From: CAZKWG01 sp964615375
GTDB taxonomy: Bacteria > Myxococcota_A > UBA796 > CAZKWG01
Length of the DNA stretch: 64,000 nucleotides
Assembly (NCBI GenBank): GCA_964615375.1
Contig: CAZTOW010000031.1
Coordinates: forward strand, 1 to 64,000
Reading direction: 5' to 3'
Each line of letters starts with the position of its first letter. The first letter of the stretch is position 1. Shown here piece by piece: positions 7,928 to 16,771 of the stretch. The position numbers and the translations under genes are program-made. The notes under the pieces were generated by a model that was given only the letters and a program-made list of their open reading frames with translations, was not told where the DNA came from and did not search any database.

Positions 7928-8686
7928 TCAGCACCGAAGCCGCATGTTCTCGCGCGTCCGCTCGTGCGCCGCCGGCGAGGCGAAACCCTTGGCCGTGGAG
8001 TGCGCCCAGGCCTTCTCGATCTGGGCTACGACGTCGGGGACCTCGCAGGAGGTGTCGCCGTAGTCGATGTCGACCGCGCCGATGCGACGCGCGGCCTCCA
8101 GCGCGCGCTGACGCAGCGCCTCGTCGCGGCAGCCGACTCGGATGAGGGCCCGGATCATGCTGTCGCGATCCCCGTTGGGCGCGGTGTGGATGGTGCGCTC
8201 GATCGTGGCGATCCAGGCTTCGAACCAGGCGTCGGGCCTGGGATCCTCCCCGTAGGCCAGCTGTCCGAGCAGCGACCAGCCGATGGCGCGCTCCAGGGGG
8301 TCGGACGCGCCGATCCACTGGGCGGCCTTGGCGGCGGCATGCGGCCCCTCCGCGGCCAGCATGGCGATGTACGGCCCGCATGGCCTCGACGTCGCCGTCC
8401 CGCGCGCCCACCGGTCCAGCTCGTCCGCCGTCATCTGCGCGGGATCGGCGACCTTCACGGCGAGGTTTCGTGCGTCGTAGTTCCCGGTGTCCCAAAGGGC
8501 CACGGCCAGCTCGTGATCGACCCCGACGCGCTTCCGCAGCGCCTTCAGCGTGGGGAAGCTGACGCCGAACATGGGCCCGGTGACGCCGTGGCGGCCATAG
8601 GTCTTGCGGGTCTGTTCAGAGCCGGCGGCCTCGAGCGCGGCCATCGCCTCGGAGAGGGTCATGCGGGGAGGGGAGGATCTCTTCAT
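7928..8686 (-). CDS. DNA alkylation repair protein (AlkD-like, HEAT-repeat)
   Basis: A 252-aa protein of the AlkC/AlkD superfamily of alpha-helical HEAT-like DNA glycosylases, which remove bulky or cationic alkylated bases such as 7-methylguanine or 3-methyladenine. Family hallmarks are the N-terminal YGRHGVTGPMFGVSFPTLKALRKRVG (about 30-55), ALWDTGNYDARNLAVKVADP, and the central DPLERAIGWSLLGQLA helices. The stretch around ELDRWARGTATSRPCGPYI departs from the usual 'D-W-D-x-C-D'-like segment and could reflect divergence or a compensated frameshift. No Shine-Dalgarno sequence is visible before ATG 8686. The gene is bracketed by two REP-like copies (7844 and 8729). Confidence 0.8.
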   Translation of the reverse strand: MKRSSPPRMTLSEAMAALEAAGSEQTRKTYGRHGVTGPMFGVSFPTLKALRKRVGVDHELAVALWDTGNYDARNLAVKVADPAQMTADELDRWARGTATSRPCGPYIAMLAAEGPHAAAKAAQWIGASDPLERAIGWSLLGQLAYGEDPRPDAWFEAWIATIERTIHTAPNGDRDSMIRALIRVGCRDEALRQRALEAARRIGAVDIDYGDTSCEVPDVVAQIEKAWAHSTAKGFASPAAHERTRENMRLRC

Positions 8687-8728
8687 TCGAGCGGTTTATC
8701 GGTTCGCAGGCGAGGGGCAAGGGGGCAA

Positions 8729-8756
8729 GGTGTCAGGTTGATACGATTTCGATTTC
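8729..8756 (+). repeat. REP-like 28-bp repeat
   Basis: GGTGTCAGGTTGATAC followed directly by GATTTCGATTTC, identical over 28 bp to the copy at 4528-4555. It lies between the alkylation repair gene start and the downstream lipoprotein gene end; no RAYT coding sequence is recognisable beside it. Confidence 0.85.
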
Positions 8757-8807
8757 CCAACCCTCGACGCCTCTCCCAGCCTCCTCACCCGCCGCTCGCG
8801 CGAGCGC

Positions 8808-9626
8808 TCAGATCAACGAGAGCATGTACGTGATCACGCTCAGCGGCGCGGCGTCGGTGTTGTCGGACAGCGGGAAGGTGGCGTACATCACGAGGCCCGA
8901 CCCCGGCTCGTCCGCGCCCGCGAAGCTGAGCAGCAGCGGATTGTCGGCCACGGAGTACTCGGAGGTCCCCAGCTGGTAGGTGATGCTGCCCGACAGGTAC
9001 ACGGTCGAGGCGCTCGCGGTGTCGGCGATGGGCGCCCAGTTCGCGGACGGGTACCGCACCCCCACGGTCGAGGCGCCGACCCAGTCTTCGAGTTCGCTGT
9101 CGGCGATCGAGGCCGTGGTCTCGCAGGCCACGCCGAGCTCGGCGCTGTTGGGCTCGTGGTCGTCGTGGGTGAAGTCCGTGGCGTCGGGCCAGCCCAGCTC
9201 GATGACGTCGTAAGCCCGCTCGGTCACGAACACTGCGCCGCCACCGGCCACGTAGTCGCGCAGGTTCGCCTGGATGGTGTCCGAGACTGCGCCGCCCTCG
9301 TAGAACACGCCCGACTCCACCGCGCCGCTCGCGACGAACACGACGTCGTGCTCGGCCATCGCCGCCAGGTCGCTGAGGAAGGCGATCGTCGCATCGGGGT
9401 CGGAGCCGTCGATCGTCATGACGTCCTCAACGCCGATCTCCTCGAGCACCGACACGATGTCGTCGTGATCGCCCGTGACCACCACCGCGTTCAAGGCGCT
9501 CGGGTCGAAATCGGTTGAGCTCTCCTCGGCCTCGGGCGGGGTGGGGTCGTCCCCGGAGCCTGAGCTCCCGGGGTCGGTTGGCGCCGCGACACAGGCCGCC
9601 ATCAGGAGGAACGAGACAGCGCGCAT
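8808..9626 (-). CDS. Lipoprotein with ThuA/GATase-like domain, function unknown
   Basis: A 272-aa lipoprotein. The signal peptide MRAVSFLLMAAC supplies the lipobox, followed by an acidic Ser/Gly linker (to about 45) and a folded domain with alternating strands and helices (NAVVVTGDHDDIVSVLEEIGV, HDVVFVASGAVESGV, LRDYVAGGGAVFVTERAYDV). The Rossmann-like pattern with a G-G-G-A turn recalls ThuA/glutamine-amidotransferase-like or DUF4350-type folds, but no catalytic Cys-His pair is evident. ATG 9626 was chosen because GGAGG lies just upstream and the signal peptide follows directly. It probably binds a ligand or partner at the envelope; function unknown. Confidence 0.7.
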   Translation of the reverse strand: MRAVSFLLMAACVAAPTDPGSSGSGDDPTPPEAEESSTDFDPSALNAVVVTGDHDDIVSVLEEIGVEDVMTIDGSDPDATIAFLSDLAAMAEHDVVFVASGAVESGVFYEGGAVSDTIQANLRDYVAGGGAVFVTERAYDVIELGWPDATDFTHDDHEPNSAELGVACETTASIADSELEDWVGASTVGVRYPSANWAPIADTASASTVYLSGSITYQLGTSEYSVADNPLLLSFAGADEPGSGLVMYATFPLSDNTDAAPLSVITYMLSLI

Positions 9627-9838
9627 GGAGCGCCTCCGAGATCGGGGGAGTGTCAGCCCAGACGGTAGCTCGACCCCGCGCCCGTCGCTACCGGATCCTG
9701 GCCAGGGTACAGGGAGAGACGATCCGCACGGTGCGCTCATGCCCCAGATTCTTCGTCCCGCACCCGCCGGGCCTGGCACCGGATCCAGTGCACCTGACCG
9801 GCCGGGGCTGACCCGCCATCCTCGGGCCTGTACCCCGG

Positions 9839-11437
9839 CTACCCCTCGAGCCGGGCGATCGCCGCGACCGCCGCGGCGCGCACGTTGGCGTCCGCGTCCT
9901 GGACGAGCCGGCGAAGCGGCACGGTCAACGCCGGCCCCCCGATGGCCCCGAGCGCCGTGGCCGCCGCGGCCCGCACGCTCGGATCGGCGTGGCTCAGCAG
10001 CGTGCGAACCCGGCTGGTGCGCGAGCGGTCCACCGCTCGCGTGACCTCCTCACAGGCGGCCACGACGACGGCTGGATCCCCACTCTTCAGCCGATCATCG
10101 AGCGAGGGCACAGGCGCCGTCGTGGTGGGCGCGGGCGCGGCCGTCACAGGCGCGGCTGTCACAGGCGCGACGGGCGCAGGCGCGGCGACCACCGCGGGCG
10201 CAGGGGCGAGGCCAGGCAGGGTCAGGCAGGGCACGTCGGCCGCCTCCACGCGCTGCCAGCGGACGTGGAGCAGCTCGAGCATGGCCACGGCCTCCCGCCC
10301 GGCGTAGCGGGCCTCGTCGCCGTAGAGCGTGCTCGAGACCTCGTGAACCGAGAGCCCGGAGGGGATCGCGGCGAGGGAGCAGCGGGCGACGGCGTCGTCG
10401 GGCTCGCCCTGCGCGTCCGTCCACTGCAGGAGCAGGCTGGCCTCGTCCCAGGCGGCGCCCGGGTTCTGCACCTCGAAGCGCAGCTGCCAGGGGACGCCCA
10501 GATCCTCGTCCGCGGGCTGGAAGCTCGGCCGGACGCGCCCGAGCGTCAGGAGCGTCCCCTCCGAGCGCTTGACCCAGAGGCGGACGCGCGCGCCCCGTGG
10601 GACGGGCGCCCGGCGCAGCCAGGTCCGGTCGCTGAGCGTGACGCGCTCGCCCTCGTGCAACGGTCGGCGACTGTTCGCGGACAGTGAACAGATCAGGGCG
10701 CCCGATGGATCGACGAGGTCCAGCAACATGCCCACCCGTCCGCCCTCGGACAGGGCGTTGAAGACCAGCACCTCCGCCTCGATCTTCAGGTCGCCGTCGG
10801 CGTCGCGAGGCAGGCTGCGCACCCGCCAGGAGGCCGCCACCGGCTCGGTCGGGTGCGGGCGGGCCGCGGCGTTGGTCCCCTCGATCCACAGCGCGGGGCC
10901 GTCGTCCACCCAGGCACCCTCGGGCTCCGAGGGCTTCGCCGCGGGGGCCTCCTGGGCGGGATCGTAGAGGAAGGAGGTGTCGATCAGGAAGTCCTGCCGG
11001 TGGTCCAGCGCGACGGGCTCGACCCCGAAGCGCCCGGGGTCGTCGACGTACTTCACCAGCGCCTTGCGGAAGGCCAGGTCGTCCTGGAGAGATCGCCCGT
11101 TCTGGAAGCACGGGCCGGGGCCGAGCTCCGCCTCCAGCAGCTCCGAGTCGCTGGCCAGCTCGAAGACCCAGTCCGGTCGCGCCCGGCTGCAGACGGCCGT
11201 GAGGCCGGCGATCTGCATCATCTCCTTCATCATTGTCGGCCCGCCACGCGGCAGCTCGATCTGCAGACCCCAGAGCGTGCCGTCCTGCGAGATCTGGCCA
11301 GCGGCGGGGTCGAAAGGCGCGCCGACCCAGGTGAGGGTCGGCAGGATCGCGGCGCAGGCTTCGCTGAACGCGCGGAGGTCGTCAGGACCGGGGGTCCCTG
11401 TGGGGGGGCGGGCGAGGACGCGGACGTAGGGGTTCAT
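9839..11437 (-). CDS. Uncharacterised protein with C-terminal HEAT repeats
   Basis: A 532-aa protein without signal peptide, presumed cytoplasmic. The N-terminal ~150 residues contain an unrecognised mixed alpha/beta region. The middle (about 180-400) is beta-rich with two similar sections (AEVLVFNALSEGGRVGMLLDL, LRFEVQNPGAAWDEASLLLQW), like tandem Ig/TerD-like beta sandwiches. After an Ala/Pro/Val/Thr linker (about 405-445), the last ~85 residues are HEAT repeats (VRTLLSHADPSVRAAAATALG, LRRLVQDADANVRAAAVAAI). HEAT repeats usually mediate protein-protein contacts. ATG 11437 has AGGAG 4 nt upstream of the Cs before it. I do not recognise the whole protein. Confidence 0.65.
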   Translation of the reverse strand: MNPYVRVLARPPTGTPGPDDLRAFSEACAAILPTLTWVGAPFDPAAGQISQDGTLWGLQIELPRGGPTMMKEMMQIAGLTAVCSRARPDWVFELASDSELLEAELGPGPCFQNGRSLQDDLAFRKALVKYVDDPGRFGVEPVALDHRQDFLIDTSFLYDPAQEAPAAKPSEPEGAWVDDGPALWIEGTNAAARPHPTEPVAASWRVRSLPRDADGDLKIEAEVLVFNALSEGGRVGMLLDLVDPSGALICSLSANSRRPLHEGERVTLSDRTWLRRAPVPRGARVRLWVKRSEGTLLTLGRVRPSFQPADEDLGVPWQLRFEVQNPGAAWDEASLLLQWTDAQGEPDDAVARCSLAAIPSGLSVHEVSSTLYGDEARYAGREAVAMLELLHVRWQRVEAADVPCLTLPGLAPAPAVVAAPAPVAPVTAAPVTAAPAPTTTAPVPSLDDRLKSGDPAVVVAACEEVTRAVDRSRTSRVRTLLSHADPSVRAAAATALGAIGGPALTVPLRRLVQDADANVRAAAVAAIARLEG

Positions 11438-11526
11438 GGGGCTCCTGCGCCGAACTGTACACCGAGCGCGGAGCCGTCGCGCGCACCGTCACCGATCTCT
11501 GGTCTCCCGGCGGGCGCCCTAACCGC

Positions 11527-11943
11527 CTACGGATAGCGGTGTCCGGCGTCGTTGATCACCTCTTCCAGGACCGCCGCGGCGGCGCGGCAGACCTCGGCGG
11601 AGGCGCGGCTGCTCGGCCGCGTGTCCGAGAAGTGATTGTGCTCCTCGGCGCAGGCCACGGCGCCGGCGGCGCAGGCCCTGAGCAGCGCGACCACCACCCC
11701 CATGTCCGGAGGCGACCGGCGCTGCAGCACCTGGGCGGCCGCGCTGCAGATGACCGCGCAGTCCAGATCGGCGCGCACGCAGTGGCTCAGCGCGCTCGCG
11801 TCGGGCTCTCGGGAGCAGGCATCCGCGTCGCTGCGACAGGCGCGGGCGCAGGCCTGGCAGGTCTCGACGACCAGGGGCCAGTCCATGTTTCGAACCGAGG
11901 CGCGTCGGATCGCCTCCCTGGAGAGGGTCTCGGAGTGGTACAT
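11527..11943 (-). CDS. Four-helix-bundle copper-binding protein (Csp/DUF326-like)
   Basis: A small Cys-rich protein of 138 aa with the spaced-Cys pattern of the DUF326/copper storage (Csp) family, in which Cys residues line the core of a four-helix bundle and bind many Cu(I) ions. Motifs: CQACARACRSDADAC, CVRADLDCAVIC, then LRACAAGAVACAEEHNHF. In the last motif the usual third Cys position before the aromatic is His. No signal peptide is seen, so it is probably the cytosolic type that buffers copper. ATG 11943 follows a strong AGGAGGAACAG ribosome-binding site. It is monocistronic with its own promoter. Confidence 0.85.
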   Translation of the reverse strand: MYHSETLSREAIRRASVRNMDWPLVVETCQACARACRSDADACSREPDASALSHCVRADLDCAVICSAAAQVLQRRSPPDMGVVVALLRACAAGAVACAEEHNHFSDTRPSSRASAEVCRAAAAVLEEVINDAGHRYP

Positions 11944-12040
11944 CTGTTCCTCCTGCGCTTGGGGTCCCGCGTCCTGTCCCCATACCCAGGAGCTGCCTGG
12001 CCAGGCTTCCAACGTCGGATTATTGGGATGTGTGATACCA

Positions 12041-12069
12041 ATTATAGCAGGTCCGGCCTTGGGGCACAA
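12041..12069 (-). promoter_or_regulatory. Sigma70-type promoter of the copper-binding gene
   Basis: On the minus strand TTGTGC (12064-12069) is separated by exactly 17 nt from a perfect TATAAT (12041-12046). The AT-rich box stands out in a GC-rich region. Transcription would start near 12034, leaving a leader of about 90 nt before the strong ribosome-binding site. No clear MerR-type dyad was found between the boxes. Confidence 0.65.
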
Positions 12070-12102
12070 GGCGAACCTGAGGAAGGTGCCATGGGGCCCC
12101 GT

Positions 12103-15027
12103 CTACGGGACCGCGGCGAAGGGGAGCAGGTACGCCGCGCCGGTGTAGACGGCCGGTGACGGGTCGTCGTTGTAGGCCCCCAGCAGCAGGTCTCCGAGGC
12201 CATCACCGTCGGTGTCGCCCGCGCAGGCCACCGCCCAGCCCAGATAGTCTCCGGTGTCCGCGCCGACGAAGGTGGCGTCGGCCGAGTCCGTCGTGAGGCT
12301 GGCGCTCAGGGGGCCGAAGAACAGATAGACGTTGCCCGAGTTGGAGCCGCCGTCATCCCCGAGGCGCGCGCCGATCAGGAGATCGTCGTAGCCGTCGTCG
12401 TCCACCTCGCAAGGCGCGATAGCGACCCCGAAGTCGGCGCCGGTCTCCAGCCCGGAGAGCGTGAGGTCCGCCTCGCTCGCCGAGCGGCTCCCGGAGAGCG
12501 GCCCGAGGCGGACATAGACGGCGCCCTCGCGCGCTGACACAGCGTCCCGCTCGGGGGAGCTGGCGAGCAGGTCGTCCGCGCCGTCGCCGTCCGCGTCCAT
12601 GAAGCCGACAGACACACCGAGCGCGTCGCCGCTGGTGATGCCGACCAGGCTGCTGTCCGCGTCGGCGGTCGTGGTGGTCCCTGTGTAGGGTCCGTTGAAG
12701 ACGAGCGCGTATCCATGGTCGGTGGTCGATGCGTTGGGTGAGCCGACAGCGAAGTCGGCGTAGCCGTCCCCGTCCGTGTCGCCCTCTCCCGCCAGGTACC
12801 GGCCGATGGCGTCGCTGGCCTCCGCGCCCTGCACGGAGCCGTCGGCGAGCGAGAGGTCGAGGTCCGCGCTCACGGGGCCGAGCACGAGGTAGGCGCTGCC
12901 GACGTTCGCGGCGGCGCTGTCCAGCCGGAGGGCCCCGACCAGGATGTCCGGCACCTCGTCACCGTTGACGTCTCCGGCCGCGATCACCGCCTGCCCCGCG
13001 GCGTCGTCCGCGTTCTCGCCGAGAAGCGTCGCGTCCGCGAGCGACAGGTCCAGCTCCGCGCTCACCGGACCCAACACAACATAAGCTCCGCCCGCGTCGG
13101 TGCCTCCCCCGTCCAGGCCGACCGCGCCGATGAGCAGATCGTCGATCCCGTCGCCGTCCTGGTCTCCTGCGAAGGCGACGGAGATGCCCGCGTAGTCGCG
13201 CCGAGCGACGCCGCTGAGCTGGACGGTTGGAGTGGAGCCGAGCACACCCCCGGCCGTGACCGGCCCGTAGATCAGGTAGGCGTTGCCGCCCGTGCCGCTG
13301 TTGTTGGCGCCGACCAGCCCGTCATCGTAGCCGTCGCCGTTCGCGTCCTGTCCGCCGGCGACGGAGATGCCGGCGCAGTCGCCGTTCGTCTCGCCCTGCC
13401 AGCGGTAGCCGATCGTGTCGACGTCGAAGGTCCCGCCATAGGCGCAGGCCTCGTCCTCTCCGTCGCAGTCGTCGTCGATCCCGTTGTCGCACAGCTCCTC
13501 GGCGTCGGGTGAGACGGTGGCGTCGGTGTCGTCGCAGTCCCAGGCGCTCTCGACCTCGGGGCAGGCGCTCTCGTCGAGCCAGCCGTCGCCGTCCGCGTCG
13601 AAGCCTTCGTCCAGCTCCCCGTCGCAGTCGTCGTCTTCTCCGTCACAGGCCTCCTCGGCGACAGGGCTCTCCGCGCTGTCCGTGTCGTCGCAGTCGTCGC
13701 CGCCGTAGAACGCCGAGTCGTAGCCGTCGTCGTCGTGGTCGTAGTCGATCACGATGGTGGCCGAGTCGGTCGCCGTGTCGCCGGACACGTTGGTCACGGT
13801 CACGGTGAGCGTGTGGGAGCCCTCGGCGGCGGCCTCCGTGCTCCAGGGCGCGCTGTACAGGGTGCAGCCGCAGGCGAAGCAGTCGGTGTAGGTCTCGCCC
13901 GCCGTGCTGGTGCTGGCGACGGGGCTGCCGTCGAGGTCGAAGACCACGTCGCTGATCCGCTCGTCGTCGAAGACCCTCGCGCTGAGCGTGACCTCGTATT
14001 CGAGCGCGGCCTCGAAGCCCGTGATCTCGACCTCCAAGGGCTGGTCCACCGTCAGGGTGAGCGTCTCCGCGGTGGTGTTCCCGCCCGAGTCCGTGGCCTT
14101 CGCCTCGTAGAGGAAGGTGCTCCCACCCTCGAGGGCGCAGGTGTCGAAGGTGGTGCTGAGCGTGCTCTCGGAGCTGGTGGTGGCGACGTCCACGCCGTCC
14201 TCGGTGAGCGAGAGGCTCGTCACCGCGTCGTCGTCGGTGGCCTCGACCGTGACGGTCACCCGCCCTCCCGCGGTCGTCTCGGTGGGCGACGTGAACGTGA
14301 CGACCGGGGGGTTGTCCACCTGCAGCAGGATCGTGTCCGTGGCCTCGTTCCCGGCCTCGTCCGCCGCCCGGGCCGCGAGCGTGATCTCCCCGTGGGCCAG
14401 CAGCGTGGTGTCGATCTCGACCTCGTAGGGCTCCGCGCCGAAGCTCCCCAGCACGTCGCCGTCCAGGCAGAGCGTGACCGCGGTGACCTCGTAGTTGTCG
14501 CTGGCGCTGGCCCCGAACGCCACGGTGCCCGAGACTGTCTCTCCGTCCGCGGGGGCGTCGATGGTGACGAGGGGAGCGGTGTTGTCCACCGTGACGGCGA
14601 TCTCCGCCTCGGCCGTGTGGGCCGTCGTGTCGCGCGCGACGGCGGTGAGCGTGTGCTCCCCGTCCTCGAGCGCCTCCGTGGCGAGGGTGGTCGCGAAGGG
14701 GAGCTCCGTGCCCGTGGTGAGCGCGCCTCCGTCCACGTAGAGCGCCACGCTCTCCACCCCCAGGTCGTCGCTGGCGTCCACGGAGACCTCGACGGCGCCG
14801 CGCAGCCAGGCGCCGCTCAGCGGCTCCAGGAACACCACCGTGGGAGCCGCGTCGTCCTGCCCCGAGTCGCCCGTGTCGGTCTCGCCCGTCTCCAATCCGC
14901 CGCTCTCGCTGTCCTGGACGACCGCCTCCGAGTCTTCGCTGCGCGGTTCTCCCGTCTCGGCCTTGTCCGGCCCGCAGGCTGCGAGCAGGGCGACGAGCAC
15001 GCTCCAGACGGGGGAGCGAGGAGGCAT
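12103..15027 (-). CDS. Large Ig-like / metal-motif / FG-GAP lipoprotein
   Basis: A 974-aa predicted surface lipoprotein. Lipobox LLAAC is followed by an acidic Glu/Asp/Thr/Ser linker, then about four Ig-like (bacterial Big-type) repeats at roughly 60-435 (APTVVFLEPLSGAWLRG, APLVTIDAPADGETVSG, PPVVTFTSPTETTAGG, PLEVEITGFEAAL). Next come MopE-type Asp/Cys metal motifs (CDGEDDDCDGELDEG, CDNGIDDDCDGEDEAC) and a C-terminal FG-GAP propeller with about seven GDxDGDGxDDLLxG loops. A disulphide-capable CFACGC segment lies in the last Ig repeat. GGAGG precedes ATG 15027. It shares architecture with the gene at 4881-6839 but is larger. The likely role is calcium-stabilised adhesion or a surface scaffold; ligand unknown. 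Confidence 0.85.
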   Translation of the reverse strand: MPPRSPVWSVLVALLAACGPDKAETGEPRSEDSEAVVQDSESGGLETGETDTGDSGQDDAAPTVVFLEPLSGAWLRGAVEVSVDASDDLGVESVALYVDGGALTTGTELPFATTLATEALEDGEHTLTAVARDTTAHTAEAEIAVTVDNTAPLVTIDAPADGETVSGTVAFGASASDNYEVTAVTLCLDGDVLGSFGAEPYEVEIDTTLLAHGEITLAARAADEAGNEATDTILLQVDNPPVVTFTSPTETTAGGRVTVTVEATDDDAVTSLSLTEDGVDVATTSSESTLSTTFDTCALEGGSTFLYEAKATDSGGNTTAETLTLTVDQPLEVEITGFEAALEYEVTLSARVFDDERISDVVFDLDGSPVASTSTAGETYTDCFACGCTLYSAPWSTEAAAEGSHTLTVTVTNVSGDTATDSATIVIDYDHDDDGYDSAFYGGDDCDDTDSAESPVAEEACDGEDDDCDGELDEGFDADGDGWLDESACPEVESAWDCDDTDATVSPDAEELCDNGIDDDCDGEDEACAYGGTFDVDTIGYRWQGETNGDCAGISVAGGQDANGDGYDDGLVGANNSGTGGNAYLIYGPVTAGGVLGSTPTVQLSGVARRDYAGISVAFAGDQDGDGIDDLLIGAVGLDGGGTDAGGAYVVLGPVSAELDLSLADATLLGENADDAAGQAVIAAGDVNGDEVPDILVGALRLDSAAANVGSAYLVLGPVSADLDLSLADGSVQGAEASDAIGRYLAGEGDTDGDGYADFAVGSPNASTTDHGYALVFNGPYTGTTTTADADSSLVGITSGDALGVSVGFMDADGDGADDLLASSPERDAVSAREGAVYVRLGPLSGSRSASEADLTLSGLETGADFGVAIAPCEVDDDGYDDLLIGARLGDDGGSNSGNVYLFFGPLSASLTTDSADATFVGADTGDYLGWAVACAGDTDGDGLGDLLLGAYNDDPSPAVYTGAAYLLPFAAVP

Positions 15028-15209
15028 GGAGTGTCCTCCGGGAGAGCTCCAGTCTGGACCTCCACCTCGGGGACGTCAAGCGCGCGGCCTGAAGCGGATC
15101 CGGGGGCCGCGCCCGGGCTCGCGTCGACGTGGCCAGGCACTTCGCGATGGCGAACGCCCAGCCGCTCAGCTCGCAGAAGGAACGGAGGGCGCTCTCCAAG
15201 CCCGCGAGC

Positions 15210-15240
15210 ACCCTGACGGGTGTCGGACACCTGTCAGGGT
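15210..15240. repeat. Near-perfect 31-bp palindrome
   Basis: Arm ACCCTGACGGGTGTC (15210-15224) and arm GACACCTGTCAGGGT (15226-15240) pair with a single mismatch around one central base. No T-run follows, so it is not a standard terminator. It lies 91 nt upstream of the lipoprotein start at 15331, a suitable place for an operator. The rest of the 15028-15330 gap shows no gene. Confidence 0.7.
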
Positions 15241-15330
15241 GACGGAGGTCCATGTGCCTGAGATCCTTGAGGCACGGTCCTTGCTCCTGAGCCGGAGGGT
15301 CCCACGGCCCTCCCACTGCAGGAGCACCTC

Positions 15331-16137
15331 ATGTCTCGACTTATCGCTGGCCTCTCGCACTCCCTCGCGCTCTCCCTCACGCTCACCGGGTGCGGCGTCT
15401 CAAAGCTCTGGACCGCCACGGAGGACGCTCGCTTCGAGGCTCGGTATCGGGAGCTGATGCCGGAGGACGAGATCTGCTCGTATTCCTTCCGGTACGGCTG
15501 GTGGTGTCCCGCCGCGCGCCCCCCTGTCCGCGCTGTGAGCGTCCCGGACCAGCTCTCGACCTACCTTGGCCTCTCGGCCCGGATCTGCGAGGGAGACGCC
15601 GCACGCGACGCGCTGAGAGAGCAGGTGGGCCTCTCGGTTCTCCATCTCGGGCCGGAGGGCGCGGCGGTCGCCTCCATTCAGCCCGGCGAGCCTGGCAGCT
15701 CCCGCAGGTATGCCTGGTCCTGGGCCAGCACCTACCTCGGCCTCGCGCTCGCCAGCTCGGACACGGAGGTCCTGGTGGACGACCAGCTCGCGCGCGACAT
15801 CCTCGCGGACCGCCGGGAGCGCAAGCTGCACCCTCTGACCTTCTCGGGCCACGAGGCCCGGTTCCGAGAGGACGCTCTGGCGCGTCTGTGGGAGAGCGAT
15901 GACACCCGCTGGGGCAGGACCTACGTCGTCGTGGAGGAGGATCGGGACTGCACGGACGTCTCGGTGTTCACCCGGCGACCTTGGGAGGAGTACCCGAACC
16001 TCGCGATCCTGATCCCACCCGAGACCGTGGAGGGGCCGATCTTCCCGTTCTATCGGGACTACGAGCGGCGAGACCGCGCGGTGATCGTGGACCCGGAGGG
16101 GGAGCCGGGCGCCTGCCCCCTGGTGGATCTGCCCTGA
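15331..16137 (+). CDS. Lipoprotein, function unknown
   Basis: A 268-aa predicted lipoprotein with signal peptide MSRLIAGLSHSLALSLTLTGC (lipobox LTGC), preceded by an AGGAG site 7 nt before the ATG. The mature part is mixed alpha/beta and contains several Cys (EDEICSYSFRYGWWCP, ARICEGD, DRDCTDV, GACPLVDLP) that could form disulphides. I do not recognise a domain family. It is transcribed alone, with a palindrome in its upstream region and the NADAR gene 62 nt downstream. Confidence 0.7.
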   Translation: MSRLIAGLSHSLALSLTLTGCGVSKLWTATEDARFEARYRELMPEDEICSYSFRYGWWCPAARPPVRAVSVPDQLSTYLGLSARICEGDAARDALREQVGLSVLHLGPEGAAVASIQPGEPGSSRRYAWSWASTYLGLALASSDTEVLVDDQLARDILADRRERKLHPLTFSGHEARFREDALARLWESDDTRWGRTYVVVEEDRDCTDVSVFTRRPWEEYPNLAILIPPETVEGPIFPFYRDYERRDRAVIVDPEGEPGACPLVDLP

Positions 16138-16199
16138 GGCCGGACCCGCTGGGACGCCGATGGGGCCCATGCTAGGAGTTCCACAGAGAGGTGCGACCC

Positions 16200-16760
16200 A
16201 TGGGTGGCGATCGACTCTTCTACTACTCCTCCTCCGCGGACCGGGCCCCCGGGGAGGGCGTCCACGAGCACGTCTCGGACCCCGCTCCGTATCGCGAGCT
16301 CGCCGCGAGGCCAGGCTGGCGGCGGATGCTCTCCAACTTCTGGGTCGCGGACTTCACGCTGGAAGGGCGCACCTGGCGCACCGTGGAGCACCGCTTCCAG
16401 GCGGCGAAGATCGCGCTCGCGGACCAGGCGGCGGCCTCGCTGTTCACGCTGGAGAGCGGCTCGGAGCTCGCGCAGGGGGACGGGAACGCCGCGCGGAAGA
16501 TGCGCAAGATGGTGGTCCTGACCGCCGCTCAGCTCGCCGCCTGGGAGCGGATGAAGCGGGACGTGATGCAGGCGGCCATGCGCGCGAAGTTCACGCAGCA
16601 CCCGGACCTGGGCGCGCTGCTGCTGGCGACCGGGGACGCGGAGCTCTGGCACTCGGCCGGGCGCGGCCACGCCCCCGGGCGGGTCCATGAGCTGGAGGCG
16701 GTGCGCGCGGAGCTCCGCGCGGCGCGGACCGACGGTCCCCAGGCACCTCGCCCGGGTTAG
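16200..16760 (+). CDS. NADAR family protein (YbiA-like N-glycosidase)
   Basis: A 186-aa NADAR/DUF1768 protein, the family of Escherichia coli YbiA and RibX. Members hydrolyse N-glycosidic bonds in riboflavin-pathway intermediates, and some reverse ADP-ribosylation of nucleic acid. Family features seen: early FYYSS, LSNFWVADFTLEGRTWRTVEHRFQAAKIAL (about 46-75), the polar GDGNAARKMRKM region, and C-terminal HPDLGALLLATGDAELWHSAGRG (usually 'L-x-T-G-x-x-x-L-x-E'). ATG 16200 was preferred over GTG 16191 because GAGAGG lies about 8 nt before it. It stands 11 nt before the acyltransferase gene. Confidence 0.88.
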   Translation: MGGDRLFYYSSSADRAPGEGVHEHVSDPAPYRELAARPGWRRMLSNFWVADFTLEGRTWRTVEHRFQAAKIALADQAAASLFTLESGSELAQGDGNAARKMRKMVVLTAAQLAAWERMKRDVMQAAMRAKFTQHPDLGALLLATGDAELWHSAGRGHAPGRVHELEAVRAELRAARTDGPQAPRPG

Positions 16761-16771
16761 ATCCCTCCCCG

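Noticed and set aside
16191..16202. GTG 16191 as NADAR start
   Set aside because: It overlaps the GAGAGG ribosome-binding site that is correctly spaced for ATG 16200.
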